The notes under the pieces were generated by a model. It worked only from the letters and a program-made list of their open reading frames with translations. It did not search any database and had not been told where the DNA came from. Both the position numbers and the translations under genes were made by a program. A stretch of 64,000 nt of DNA from Ceratobasidium sp. AG-K (taxonomy: Eukaryota; Basidiomycota; Agaricomycetes; Cantharellales; Ceratobasidiaceae): NCBI GenBank assembly GCA_037039685.1, contig JAWNGF010000007.1:2108001-2172000 (forward strand). Reading direction: 5' to 3'. Of the stretch, positions 1-9,417 are shown piece by piece; the stretch's first letter is position 1; every line of letters starts with the position of its first letter.

Positions 1-417
1 CTAATCCCCAAGTGCCAATATCCTGGCCACTGGTCAGTTCCTCAGTAGTGGGAGGAGGGTTGAGAGCGCCATTGGCGAGTTGAATGACGCGTTCGCGAAG
101 AGTGCGAGCCTTATCTGTGTCTTGTCGCAGGTCGCTCGTATCTTCTTCACCGATGATGGGGTCGTCCGGAAATGCTTTGGAGAGAATCGTGTTTATCACG
201 GCTTGAGCCCCGAGGTCTCCCACTAAACCGAAAAAAAATGAGGTTCCGCAGTATGGTGGCAATAAAGTAATGTACCAGTGACGGGCGACTTGTCTCCTTT
301 GGTGAGCGTCTCCGTGTTGACGAGTTTTTTAAATACAGAAGCCGTGAGTCCGCACGCCCTGGAAACTGCAGCGATGGCGACTTGTTTCTCCAGTGCGTAT
401 GTGATCGCTGCGGCCAT
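1..417 (-). CDS. 3'(2'),5'-bisphosphate nucleotidase, 5' part of gene (MET22/HAL2-like)
   Basis: Partial gene; its 3' part lies beyond the left edge. The ATG is at 417-415. Exon 1 (276-417) ends in a GT donor and exon 2 begins at 222 after a TTTAG acceptor. The joined protein has the N-terminal helix of the MET22/HAL2 family (ALEKQVAIAAVSRACGL), then KGDKSPVTVGDLGAQAVI, then FPDDPIIGEEDTSDLR, which corresponds to the metal-site region of this Li/Na-sensitive phosphatase family. It ends at DIGTWGL, just before the expected DPIDGT motif. The enzyme family hydrolyses 3'-phosphoadenosine 5'-phosphate to AMP in sulfate assimilation. Identity comes from motif recall; an inositol monophosphatase-like paralogue is the alternative. 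Confidence 0.85.
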
Positions 418-2130
418 GGTGGTGGTATCAGTGAAAGATCTTGCCAAGTTCGAGTGATCACGGCCGATCAAACCATCCCTGGTGGCTGTTCATTTGATCT
501 CCAAAGCTCTCCAGAGGCTTCAGCGAATCTCAATTTGGTAATATGCTTGTACGAGAGACCGTACGATAATGAAGATGTGAGCGCACATGTCTCGGCCACG
601 TATACACGCCGTATGTGGGACACTTACCTAGCGCTGAAATCACGTTCCTCAGTCGTGACCTTGTTTGCCTACGAGAACAGTGCTGAGCGAGCGAAATGAA
701 TGGTGCGCGGGCCATCAGTTTCTACCAAATCTCAACCGCCGCTGCCCAGAGAGCTCTCGGGATATCTCTGCAACATACAAAGACACACCCATCAATCGAC
801 TGTGCTTCATCGATCGACAACCTAACAACACAATTCAATACATCCAACCAGTCTTGCGAGATGCTCAACTCGGTTCATATCGTAATGGTGCTGATGTCTA
901 CGTTCTCGTACGTCGAAGAAAAGAACAGGGGTGTAGTTCTTTTTCTCCTCCAAGTGACTCTTTCATACGTGGGTCTCCCTCTTTTGAGCTATATGATAAA
1001 TGCTGACATGCCAATGGTAGAACCCCAATCTTGGGCGGTTCCCAATGACCCGCAAGACTTATGAAGCCGTCTGCGAGTTCTACGAACCTCTGTCTAAAGT
1101 TGCAGCACGCCGCAAAGTTATGGCCGATAGTAATAATAACCCTACCGTCACTGTAAGTTGCAGCGCCACGTTTGACAAGATGTCCCTATTCATGCATTTC
1201 AAATATATAGGGTGCATTTTGGCACTGGTATGGCCCGCAGGAGGACCCGCTCAAATCTCGACTACCCAACTCCAAGGCGCCTACTGGGACCGCCGTAGGG
1301 CTCGAGGGATTGGCGACCCGACTAGTCCTAGTCCAGCTCTAATGTTCACTCCTCGGTGCTTGCAGCTCTTCCCTAAGATTGAAAATAGATCGACTTTTCG
1401 TGAACGAATAAGATAGGGGATGGGGCGAGCTAGGATTGGCCTCGGACGTTGATGTATGCGAGGCTACCCGATGGTTATTCCCTCGCCCGGTGTCTCAACT
1501 CGCCTTGCATGTGGTGACTACATCCAGCAATTGCTCCGAAATAGAATGATCTTCGGCACTTTCCCCTTGGACCCCTATGCGAGTAATCATCGTAGTACTT
1601 CATCTACCCTAAATGAACCGTTTGGTGACTGGGCTACCAAGTGGGAGCACGCTCAACATTCCCGCTGGAGGTCTTCGCTCCTCGTGGTCAAGAATGAGAC
1701 AAGCCGGTTTGATAACGAAGTGCAGGATCCTCGCGCTAACTCAAAGGGGAAACCAAACGCAGTAAAGGCCGTTTGCTCAAGGCAGTGCTGTTTTTACATG
1801 CTGAACCCAATCTTTTCGTCGGCCTTGACGTACTTGATGGACGGGAGAGCGAAGGGGTCAGTCTGAACGCAAAAAAAAGATCCGACCAATACCTATTTTC
1901 TGCATGGCCTGTGTTCTTATATTCGATTCGCTTAAATCACTCACTATCCTCATTACCCTTGAGTTCTTCCATAACTGAATAAATGAGATTTGAAAATCAT
2001 ACAGTGTGAAAGGTTTTAGAATTGATCGGAGTAATTCGTTCTCTTGTTCTTTGATGCATGAGGCAATCGACTTTCAACCTCACCCTAGAATATACAATGC
2101 TATAGTAATTCTTATCGTGCGCGTAAAGCC
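418..2130. other. 1.7 kb stretch without a recognisable gene
   Basis: Several open frames of 100-136 codons occur on the plus strand (for example around 1045-1416 and 1456-1866). None shows a recognisable domain, a sensible intron pattern or continuity with its neighbours. It contains the upstream region of the nucleotidase gene. I see nothing else supportable. Confidence 0.5.
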
Positions 2131-2455
2131 CTAGCCAAACAACCCCGTGAAAAGCCAAGTGAATGCTCCAGTTATAGTGGCCCCAGCTGTAGCCAAAAGG
2201 ACAACTGCCCCTGATGTCATCCCAACCGATGTCAAAAAGGCAAACCAAGACCCCCCGGCGGTCAAGCCGCCATAAACTGCAGATTGGTAGGCTGCAGCGA
2301 ATGAGCCTGTTGTTGTGCAGTCAAATATGCATACGCATGTTAGCTACTCTACAAACTCATAGGTATGTGGCTTGAAACCTACCTCCAACGATGCCTGCCG
2401 AGCCGAACCCCAGCGCCGGGATCCCAAAGAAAACAGCGGCAAACACAACTATCAT
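2131..2455 (-). CDS. IFI6/ISG12-like small membrane protein
   Basis: Two exons (2383-2455 and 2131-2306, phase 1) give an 82-residue protein from the ATG at 2455. It is almost entirely small and hydrophobic: MIVVFAAVFFGIPALGFGSA, then IVGGSFAAAYQSAVYGGLTA, then MTSGAVVLLATAGATITGAF, ending WLFTGLFG. The G/A-rich core with G(F)xSAGIxxGSxAA is the hallmark of the interferon-induced 6-16/ISG12 family, which in animals sits in mitochondrial or ER membranes and is also found in basidiomycetes. The same frame continues upstream as TAKDSGADAKLLLDIRKRIT but is cut by TGA at 2528-2530, so the protein may once have been longer. The fungal function is unknown. The family call is from pattern recognition. 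Confidence 0.7.
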
Positions 2456-3141
2456 GGCTCCAATAGTGATTCTCTTACGGATATCTAAGAGTAACTTGGC
2501 GTCAGCACCCGAATCTTTGGCGGTTTGTCAGATTGTCGTGGCTACCCACGCGGCTGGGATATCCATCGAGAGAACCTGCGCCAGTTGCGCGCAAAGTTGC
2601 GCGTCACATTAAGGGACTGACGTTGAACCATTTGTCGGACGGCTATAGTATGACAACACGATTTAGAATAGTAGCTAGAGTATCGCAACTGATCAGCGTC
2701 CAACGAGAGCCCTTACCTTCGAGCTGCCGCCACCAATCGCCATCTCGATGCATAAAACCGCTGGCACCGCTCATTATAGGAGTTGTGGTATTCAGTAACT
2801 CTAGCACAAGGCAATGTGGCGGGGTTGGTTGTGGATACATAGCAGCTGGCAGGAACAAATTTATAGCCACATGAACCCTTACCCAACACACGCACATACA
2901 CCTACATTTAGACGGTGGCGGCTTCGAAAATCCACACGCAGCAAGCTCGAGGCAAACGTCGAGACTGCGAATTCACTGGTTTTGGTGGACTTGCGCCTTA
3001 TTCTGTGCGAATCTGACATACCATAATATTAAGTTATCAACCTGTCGATCCTATCAAAGCAAACGCAGTTACAATTGGAGTGACAAATCACAACTTTTGG
3101 CCCTGGCTGAGCCACCTTCCAGGAACGTCCATAAATTTGTG
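2456..3141. other. Intergenic stretch
   Basis: Nothing firm. On the minus strand, sequence just upstream of the ISG12-like start codes for an amphipathic run (AQLCAQLAQVLSMDIPAAW) in the same frame. This is probably the lost N-terminus of that gene. Confidence 0.35.
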
Positions 3142-4087
3142 CTAAACCTGAATCCTCGCAACAGAAGCCCGAGAGACAGATGCCAAGAAATTCAGTATAC
3201 CAGGCGCCCCCTTTTGAGGCTCCTCGTTGCCATTTTCAGTCGAATTACTGGCCTGACTCCCGCTCCTCTCTGCTTGCCCGTCTTGTTCTGGGGTCTCTAC
3301 TCCGTCGCTCGTAGGAATAAATCAATCATTATCTCCCGGTCCGTTCACTACGTGTTTCAGCAACTTCACAGTCGTCACGACGCCCGCTACAACCAATCTC
3401 ACGACTAGTGCGGGAACCAGCGTGCCAAACGTAGCCAGCAACTGCAGAACAGGGAGTACGGTGGCCGTCGAGACTGAGCCCTCAGTGATGGCGGATTGAA
3501 TAAGCCCAGCAGCCTCGCCTGCAGAATAATGCAATTAGATAGATGTTGACGCGGCTCAACCATGTGCGAATGTACGACCGGGGAAAGAGAAACACAGTCC
3601 CAGCTTTGACAAACCCCACCAACGGGAGAGTAACAAACGCCACCTATACAGCGGCTGTACATGTACTGATGACTATCGCAATAAACGGCGCATCGGGGAA
3701 CTCGAGTGGACTTTTGCAGCTTGTCGAGTGCAGCCTGAACACCCATCGGCGCACGGCAATTTCAGAGTCAATGCATGCCATCGACTACGCGCAGAATTGG
3801 AGGTTACCAGCGTCTTTGAATATACTGTTATACACGTTCTCAGCAAATTGAGTGGCTCCGGTTTTCTGCTCGGTTAGCATTGCGGGCGTTGTCGTCGAGA
3901 CAAGAAAGATCACCACTCTGGAAACAAATGTCACCTTACGTAACTCCTGCCGCGCGGAGGCGACCAAAACGCGATTAGCGTTCAACCTCAGTATGCACAT
4001 TGCACAGTTGGAGCTTAGTGAAGCAATAGAATCATATGGGTTTCTTGACAAAGCATGAGTTAGTACAATGTTGATTGACTGGAACAC
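3142..4087 (-). pseudogene. Broken multi-span membrane protein gene (copy A)
   Basis: Minus-strand pieces read as one membrane protein with disrupted frame. The 5' piece has RVVIFLVSTTTPAMLTEQ and FAENVYNSIFKDAG. The middle has PLEFPDAPFIAIVIS, then VAFVTLPLVGFVKAG after an in-frame TAG. The 3' piece has AGEAAGLIQSAITEGS, LPVLQLLATFGTLVPALVV and LVVAGVVTTVKLLKHVVNG, then an in-frame TGA (3322-3324), then an open acidic tail to TAG at 3142. Compared with the copy near 5.1-5.56 kb there is a 10-base length difference near 3700-3740 that changes frame. Family not recognised. The two internal stops are substitutions, so they cannot be explained by sequencing indels. Confidence 0.45.
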
Positions 4088-5110
4088 AATTGAATTATCG
4101 TGCCCGCAGTTCCATCCACCTCACTAAAGGATTCTCTCAAGTACTAAAGTATATGCGCCCAGAAGTATCGTTCAGACAGCTTTCATCCCAAAGGCGAATG
4201 AATTAGAAAGAAGCCCCATCTACAGAACACAGATTATACGTGCGATATCATTCTCTATCAACCCTAGAATTAACGAGTAGGATGAACAGGCGCAGCCTGA
4301 GGAGGGGGCAGGCGGGTCCTTGCTTCTTCCCTTTGAAAGCAGGATCAGACAAGAGGGGTATTCCAGAAGAGGCAGCTTACAGTTTACCGGAGGCGTGAAC
4401 AATCATACAAGCGGCAATTTCACGAGTCGGGCGCAACTGGGAACCACTACTACCAAAGTCAGGATAGTGGTGTCCTTTGACTATAAAACCAGTAAGCACG
4501 TCGAGCATATTTCTTCAGAATACAGAACGAACTGATGGGGTAGGAAGTGGCAGTCGTGAACCCTTTCTTGTCTTGGGCATATGCGTCCTGCCATCCGAGT
4601 TTGACGTCGAAGTGGTCAGCCCACTCCTGCAGCTGTGCAAGATATCCGCGATCCTTGGTAGGGGAATCAAACTGAAAGTCGCCATCAGAAGGAAGAGGGG
4701 TAGACATAGTGTAAAGACTGAAGGGTATTCCGACTTGAGAATGCCGAATCCACTCTCCTACCCCTCGTACTTATGCTAACTTTACCTCCCGACAACGGGC
4801 TAGTCGACCTTCCAACAGCGGCAAGACTCGCGCAGAACAAGCAAGCAGCCGCGCAATGAGCCAAAGACTTGCCGGGGCCCCCAAGTTATAGATTTAATAC
4901 GAATAACCCCATTGGTTGAGCATGTCGATCAAATGATTAGTCCGCTCTGGGCCGCCCAAGAGTCGACCGGTCGTAGCAGTCCAATAGAGTTCGTTCGAAA
5001 ATTGGGCTTTAAAAGGAAGGAAGGTCTGCAGACGGTTTTCGTGAGCTGCATGCGGGTCATGTGTTAGCTACCGGCACTAGGCTATTCCGTGAGTCATTGT
5101 GGCGCTGAGT
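3590..5110. repeat. Tandem duplication, unit A (about 1.5 kb)
   Basis: This block aligns in the same order and orientation with 5140-6620. Shared blocks include AATAAACGGCGCATCGGGG (near 3690) with ACAAACGGCGCGTCGGGG (near 5225), GATGAATTAGAAA (near 4200 and 5690), the dsRBD-like gene, and a promoter-like GGAAGGA-containing stretch near 5015-5025 matching one near 6520. The copies differ by many substitutions and indels, so the duplication is old. Boundaries are approximate, from visual alignment. Confidence 0.75.
4377..4707 (-). CDS. Small dsRNA-binding-domain-like protein, copy A
   Basis: Start ATG at 4707; exon 1 is 4533-4707 and exon 2 is 4377-4480, joined through a 52-nt GT-AG intron in phase 1. 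The product has 92 residues. It reads DRGYLAQLQEWADHFDVKLG, then SYPIIKGHHYPDFGSSG, then LRPTREIAACMIVHASGKL. The order (N-terminal helix ending in YLAQLQEW, beta strands with V/IKGxxY, then a C-terminal basic helix of the S/TKxxARxxAAxxA type) fits a lone dsRBM fold. Copy B keeps a better C-terminal helix, which supports this. Copy A has lost some expected lysines, so RNA binding is not assured. The membrane-protein remnant follows downstream. Function unknown. Confidence 0.55.
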
Positions 5111-5560
5111 CAATTTTGAGTACTAAAAAAGTTGCGCTACGCACTCACAGCTGGCATTACATACTTCACTAGGGGAGGTAAACTTGCACGCGTCTTGTCG
5201 CATCCATACCGATCACTATCACAACAAACGGCGCGTCGGGGGACTCGAGTAGACTCTCGAGTGCGTCCTGGACATTGTATGTCGTGTTGCTATGTGCCCA
5301 ATAAAAGTTGCACCCGCGTCTTTAAATGCACTGCCGTATGCTCAACGAATTGGGCGACTCCGATTTTTTTCAAGTTGTTCAGTCCACGCTTGGGGTGTTA
5401 TCGCTGAGACAAAAAAGATGGCTACGCTGGCAGTGCATTGTTATCTTATCATAATTAGCGCTGAACACGCGTCCAAACTCTGGTTGTGTTCGATCTCAGC
5501 ATGCAAAATTGAGGTATAGTACCCCAAAAAGTTCTCGACGATTATTCCGTGAGTACCACT
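5100..5560 (-). pseudogene. Remnant of the membrane-protein gene (copy B)
   Basis: Minus-strand sequence matches the 5' half of the copy A gene. It contains VAIFFVSAITPQAWTEQ and, after a disrupted stretch, ALESLLESPDAPFVVIVIG. Stops and length differences break the frame between these islands, and the 3' half present in copy A is missing here. It is the second member of the tandem duplication and probably not translated. Confidence 0.45.
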
Positions 5561-6620
5561 TTGAGTCGCCAGAACTCAATGGAATTTGGGTATCCTCATT
5601 TCTATCTAATCGTCCAAGAAACTCTCGACGCAAGCATCAGGGTATATGCGCTTGAGAAACCAGTCTAGACTGCACTCATCTCACGGGCAGATGAATTAGA
5701 AATAAACAATGTATACAAGACAGATTATATACGACTCTATCAAACTGAATCAACCACATCATCGACGGGTGGAACGAATGGGCGCAGCCTGGGGAGGTGG
5801 CAGGAGAAACCTTGCTTGTGCCCTTTGGGTGCAGAGCTCCAGAGTCAGATCCGGGATCCCGTGGTAAACGAAAAGCAGCTTACAAAACACCAGGAGAACC
5901 AATGATCGCTTCAGCCGCATACCCACGGGCGCGCGCAGACTTGGTCCACTGCACCTGAAACCAGCATAAGCGTAGCCTTGAACTATAATTGGGGTGAGCA
6001 TCCGCATATTAGGTCGGAAAATATGCGTACTGATGGGGTATGAAGATATAGTCGTGATACCATCGACTTGCTCCGTGTGATCGCCCCAGGTGAGGGTGAC
6101 ATGATGGTAGTTGGCCCACTCCTGAAGCTGGGCGAGGTAGCCGCGATCTTTGGTAGGAAGGCTGAACTTGAAAGTGTCAGAGGAAGCAGACATGTTGCAA
6201 GGACTCGAGTGTTCGAACTGAGGATGCTGAACTACAATCGCCACGTACTTTGTACTTATACCACCACCACCACCACGAATAGCCCCCCCGACGACGGGAA
6301 AGTCGACCTTCCCAGAACGACAAGACTCGCGAGATCAGGCAAGCGGCAGCGCAATGAACCGACGACTTGCCCCAACCTCTCAGTCATGAATTTAATCCGA
6401 ATATTCTCATTGGCGGATCGCACCGATCAAACAATTAGTCCTCTCCGGGACTGCCCCAGAGCCGGCCTGTCGCAGCGTACTAGATAAAGTTTGTTCGGAA
6501 AATGTTCTATAAAAGGAAGGACGGTCGGCAGATTGTCGTGAACTGCGTGCAGACAGCGTCATTTTTTTAGGCTCGCGCAGCAGTCTATTCGATGACTCGG
6601 TGTGACGTTGATTGAGCTTT
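5140..6620. repeat. Tandem duplication, unit B (about 1.5 kb)
   Basis: Second copy of the block at 3590-5110, in the same orientation and head-to-tail. It carries its own dsRBD-like gene and a shortened membrane-protein relic. A TATAAAAGGAAGGA element near 6510-6525 corresponds to TTTAAAAGGAAGGA near 5011-5025 in unit A. Boundaries are approximate. Confidence 0.75.
5880..6193 (-). CDS. Small dsRNA-binding-domain-like protein, copy B (frame-shifted)
   Basis: ATG at 6193; exon 1 6031-6193. The same phase-1 intron as copy A (donor GTACGC, acceptor TTATAG) leads to SYPIIQGYAYAGF. In that frame the conserved helix is lost. One frame over, the same DNA reads VQWTKSARARGYAAEAIIGS and stops at TAA 5880-5882, exactly where copy A stops. 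TKSARxxxAAEAI is a good dsRBM helix-2 motif, so the gene has a one-base change near 5950-5965. Either this copy is inactive or the assembly lacks a base. TATAAG on the minus strand near 6256 is a plausible core promoter. Confidence 0.5.
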
Positions 6621-6957
6621 AGACTCTTGAGATGTGGCGAACTGGCCACTTGCTGACTATGACGTTCCCGCGCTCGGCTTGACTCGAGCGCCGACCAGGC
6701 ACGCATGATTACCTAACGCGTGACCACCGTATGGCGTTACGCGCCGAGAGATCTTGTCGTCTTGTGCGACTTTACGCCCTTGCCCAATCCGCCCGGCCAA
6801 GGCAAGATAACCTCGCCTCCTTTCTCAACCCTTCCCCTCCTCAGAATTTACGCAATGCCACCAATCACACTCGGTCGGTCCCGACCCCATAAAACGTAAA
6901 CATCAATCCCATTCGTCATAGTGGTACATAAAGCAATCAAACCCATTCATCCAGACC
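6621..6957. other. Intergenic, 3' flank of the acyl-CoA synthetase gene
   Basis: About 340 bases between the duplicated block and the stop codon of the next gene. I see no coding or structural signal in it. Confidence 0.5.
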
Positions 6958-9262
6958 CTAGTTGGCTTCCTTGTAAACCTCCTATAAACATAGTCAATAC
7001 GTGTTCATGACGTGAGAGCCATAGAGAAGGGGAGGATTGTGATTCGCGAAAAGGATCGTGGACGGAAAGGCTGGTGGCTAGAAACCCACCTTGATCTCCT
7101 TGTCGTACCGCTGCGCAATCTTCTTGCGCTGAATCTTTTGCGCAGCAGTCACGAGCTCATTCTCGGGCGTCCACTCTTCAGGCGTAAGCACCACCGCCTC
7201 GAGAATCTCGAGCGGCTTGAAGCCAGCCTTCTTCCCAACGGCGTTGCACTGCTTGAGCACGGCCTCGGCGACGGCCTTGGTATGGCACAGCGTAGCCAGG
7301 TCAGCGCTCGAGTCGACGCCGGAGAGGTTGGCGTTGGACAAAAAGTGGCGCAGGTTGTTTTCGTGCGGGAAAATGAGCGCCATGGGTTGTTTCGCGTCTG
7401 GGACGGCGTGGACGCAAATGTTTGCCACGAGGTCGCACGACTTGTACGTCGACTCGAGGCGCTCGAGGGCAATATACTACACAACGTCAATACGATTCAC
7501 AACCAAACCGAGTGACTCACCTCTCCGCCCTGGAGCTTGACAAGGTTCTTGATACGGTCGATAATACTCAGCGTGCCATCCTTGTTCCACTGGCCCACAT
7601 CGCCAGTTCGGAACCAGCCCTCGCCAGCAAAGATTTCAGGATCGTTATTTAAATCGTCGCGCTTGAAATAGCCCTTGGTGACCGAGGGACCGCGGATGAG
7701 GACTTCGCCCTGTGGGGGATCGTTGGTCGAGAGATACCCCGCCTCGGGGTGATCGAGCAGTTTGATTTCAATCGACGGGACAGGCACGCCGACGGGGCCG
7801 TAGGACATGTACTCGGGGGGCAGAATCGCGCACATGCCGCACGATTCGGTCATTCCGTATCCTACAAACCGTTAGCGAGGCAACGAGGCTGCCACGCCCA
7901 CATACCTTGCAAGACCGTCACGAGTGCAACCGAGAGGAATTCCTGGGTCTCGCGCGAGAGAGCCGCGCCACCGCTGAGCGTCAACCGAAGGCGTCCACCG
8001 GTCTGAGCCTTGACCTGGTTAAACACAATCGAATCAACGGCCTGGGTGAGACCCGGAATGCCAGCCTTCTTGATCGACATGCTACCCATAAACACGCTCT
8101 TCCTGACCGCACCGCTCTGATTGACCTTGCCCATGATTCCCTTGCGGATTGTCTCCCACACGGCGGGTACGCCCACCATAATCGTCGGCCTAAACGCGCG
8201 AATGTCGCCCAGGCAGTTGCGCACCGAGGCGTCGGTAAGGGTCTTGACGCGCCCGTACCCGGTCGTCATTCCGACAAAGAACAGTGCGAGTTCGACAATG
8301 TATTCGAGAATGTGGGCGAGGGGGAGGTAGGCGAGGAACGTATCGTCCGGACGGAGGTGATGTCCGAGCAAGGTCTTGATGGCACCGAGCGAGGCGATGA
8401 GGTTCGAGTGGGAGAGGACGACGCCCTTGGGTGCGCCGGTCGAGCCAGAAGTGTACATGATGCACGCCGTGTCTTCAGCCTTGGGGAGACGAGAGGCGGT
8501 ATCGACATCGGGGTTCTCGCGGCCCTTGGCCCGAACGTCGTCGATATGAATCACTTGGAGTCCTTCGCGCACGGCACGCAGGTCTTCGAGGACCTTGTCG
8601 CTCGGTTTCCCATCGTACACGACAAGCTGGACCGTCGGCGCCTTTCCGATAACCCGAATGAGGGTCGGCAGGAGATCAGCATTGGTAAACACACCCTGGC
8701 ACTCGGGCTCATCCAACGAATGCTGCAACCCCGACTCGCCAAGCGTATCGTACGCCGTCGCAATAGGCGTGCCAATCGCCGCACACGCATGACCCATCAT
8801 CTGCCAATTCACCCTACACACACTCAACATCTCGTGGCAAGACCCAAACAACGCCACTTACGAAGTCTGAGCGTAAATGTTAAACACCTTGCCCTTTTCG
8901 ACGCCCAGGACAACAAGACCCCGCGCAGCCTCCATGCAGTAATCGCGAAACTCGACAAAGCTCCAGTATTGGTAGTCGCTCAGCTGAAAGTACTTCCATG
9001 TCTTCTTCTCGGTCACTTGCTGTCCACCCACGGTCTTGGTCACGTCCTTTTCCTCTTCGACAATCTTCTCAATGTTGCGCCAGCCAATGGCGGGTTTGGT
9101 CCCATGTGTGCGGGCGGCGTATTGCAAGACGTCATGAATGATCGCGATACCCTCGGCGGGCTTGTCAACGAGTGCGCCGGAACTGATAGTCGCACGGCGG
9201 ACGGCGGACGCGCCCTCGGACGCAGGAGCGACTTCGACGGAACCAGGTTTGGAGTTGGGCAT
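6958..9262 (-). CDS. Long-chain-fatty-acid--CoA ligase (AMP-forming)
   Basis: Five exons: 8862-9262, 7906-8813, 7521-7861, 7090-7476 and 6958-6981. All join in frame to a 686-residue protein ending EVYKEAN. The adenylate-forming signature MYTSGSTGAPKG is near residue 250, followed by AYLPLAHILEY, GVPAVWETI, GYGMTESCGM, GWFRTGDVGQW and DRIKNLVKLQGGEYIALE, the standard order of the ANL superfamily and of the FAA1/FAA4 type. It activates long-chain fatty acids to acyl-CoA with ATP. The start chosen is the first ATG. A TATAAAG on the minus strand at 9305-9311 lies 43-49 bases upstream, which argues against a more distal start. No peroxisomal SKL terminus, so a cytosolic or ER/lipid-droplet location is likely. 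Confidence 0.95.
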
Positions 9263-9304
9263 GGTGGTGGAAACAGACAGACGAGCAGTACGGCGACGTA
9301 ATGG

Positions 9305-9311
9305 CTTTATA
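9305..9311 (-). promoter_or_regulatory. TATA box of the acyl-CoA synthetase gene
   Basis: TATAAAG read on the minus strand, 43-49 bases before the ATG at 9262. Position and sequence fit a fungal core promoter; inferred from sequence only. Confidence 0.5.
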
Positions 9312-9417
9312 ACACGGCCAAGCAATCAACAATATATTACGGCGCTAATGACCCTTCCAAGCCCCCCGGATCTACAACAGGCCTCGATAACACCGTCCCT
9401 AGATCCCTATTGAAGCC

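Noticed and set aside
4995..5040. Plus-strand TATA-like TTTAAAAGGAAGGA (also 6510-6525) as promoter of plus-strand genes
   Set aside because: No open frame with coding character follows in either unit. The element is simply part of the duplicated block.
7907..9301. 464-codon open frame on the plus strand
   Set aside because: It lies antisense to the acyl-CoA synthetase, is rich in Arg/His/Gly and has no domain. It is a codon-bias shadow of the real gene.
9280..9325. Upstream start of the acyl-CoA synthetase adding MLGRVIKPLRRRTARL
   Set aside because: The codon is TTG and it overlaps the TATA box at 9305-9311. The first ATG at 9262 is preferred.
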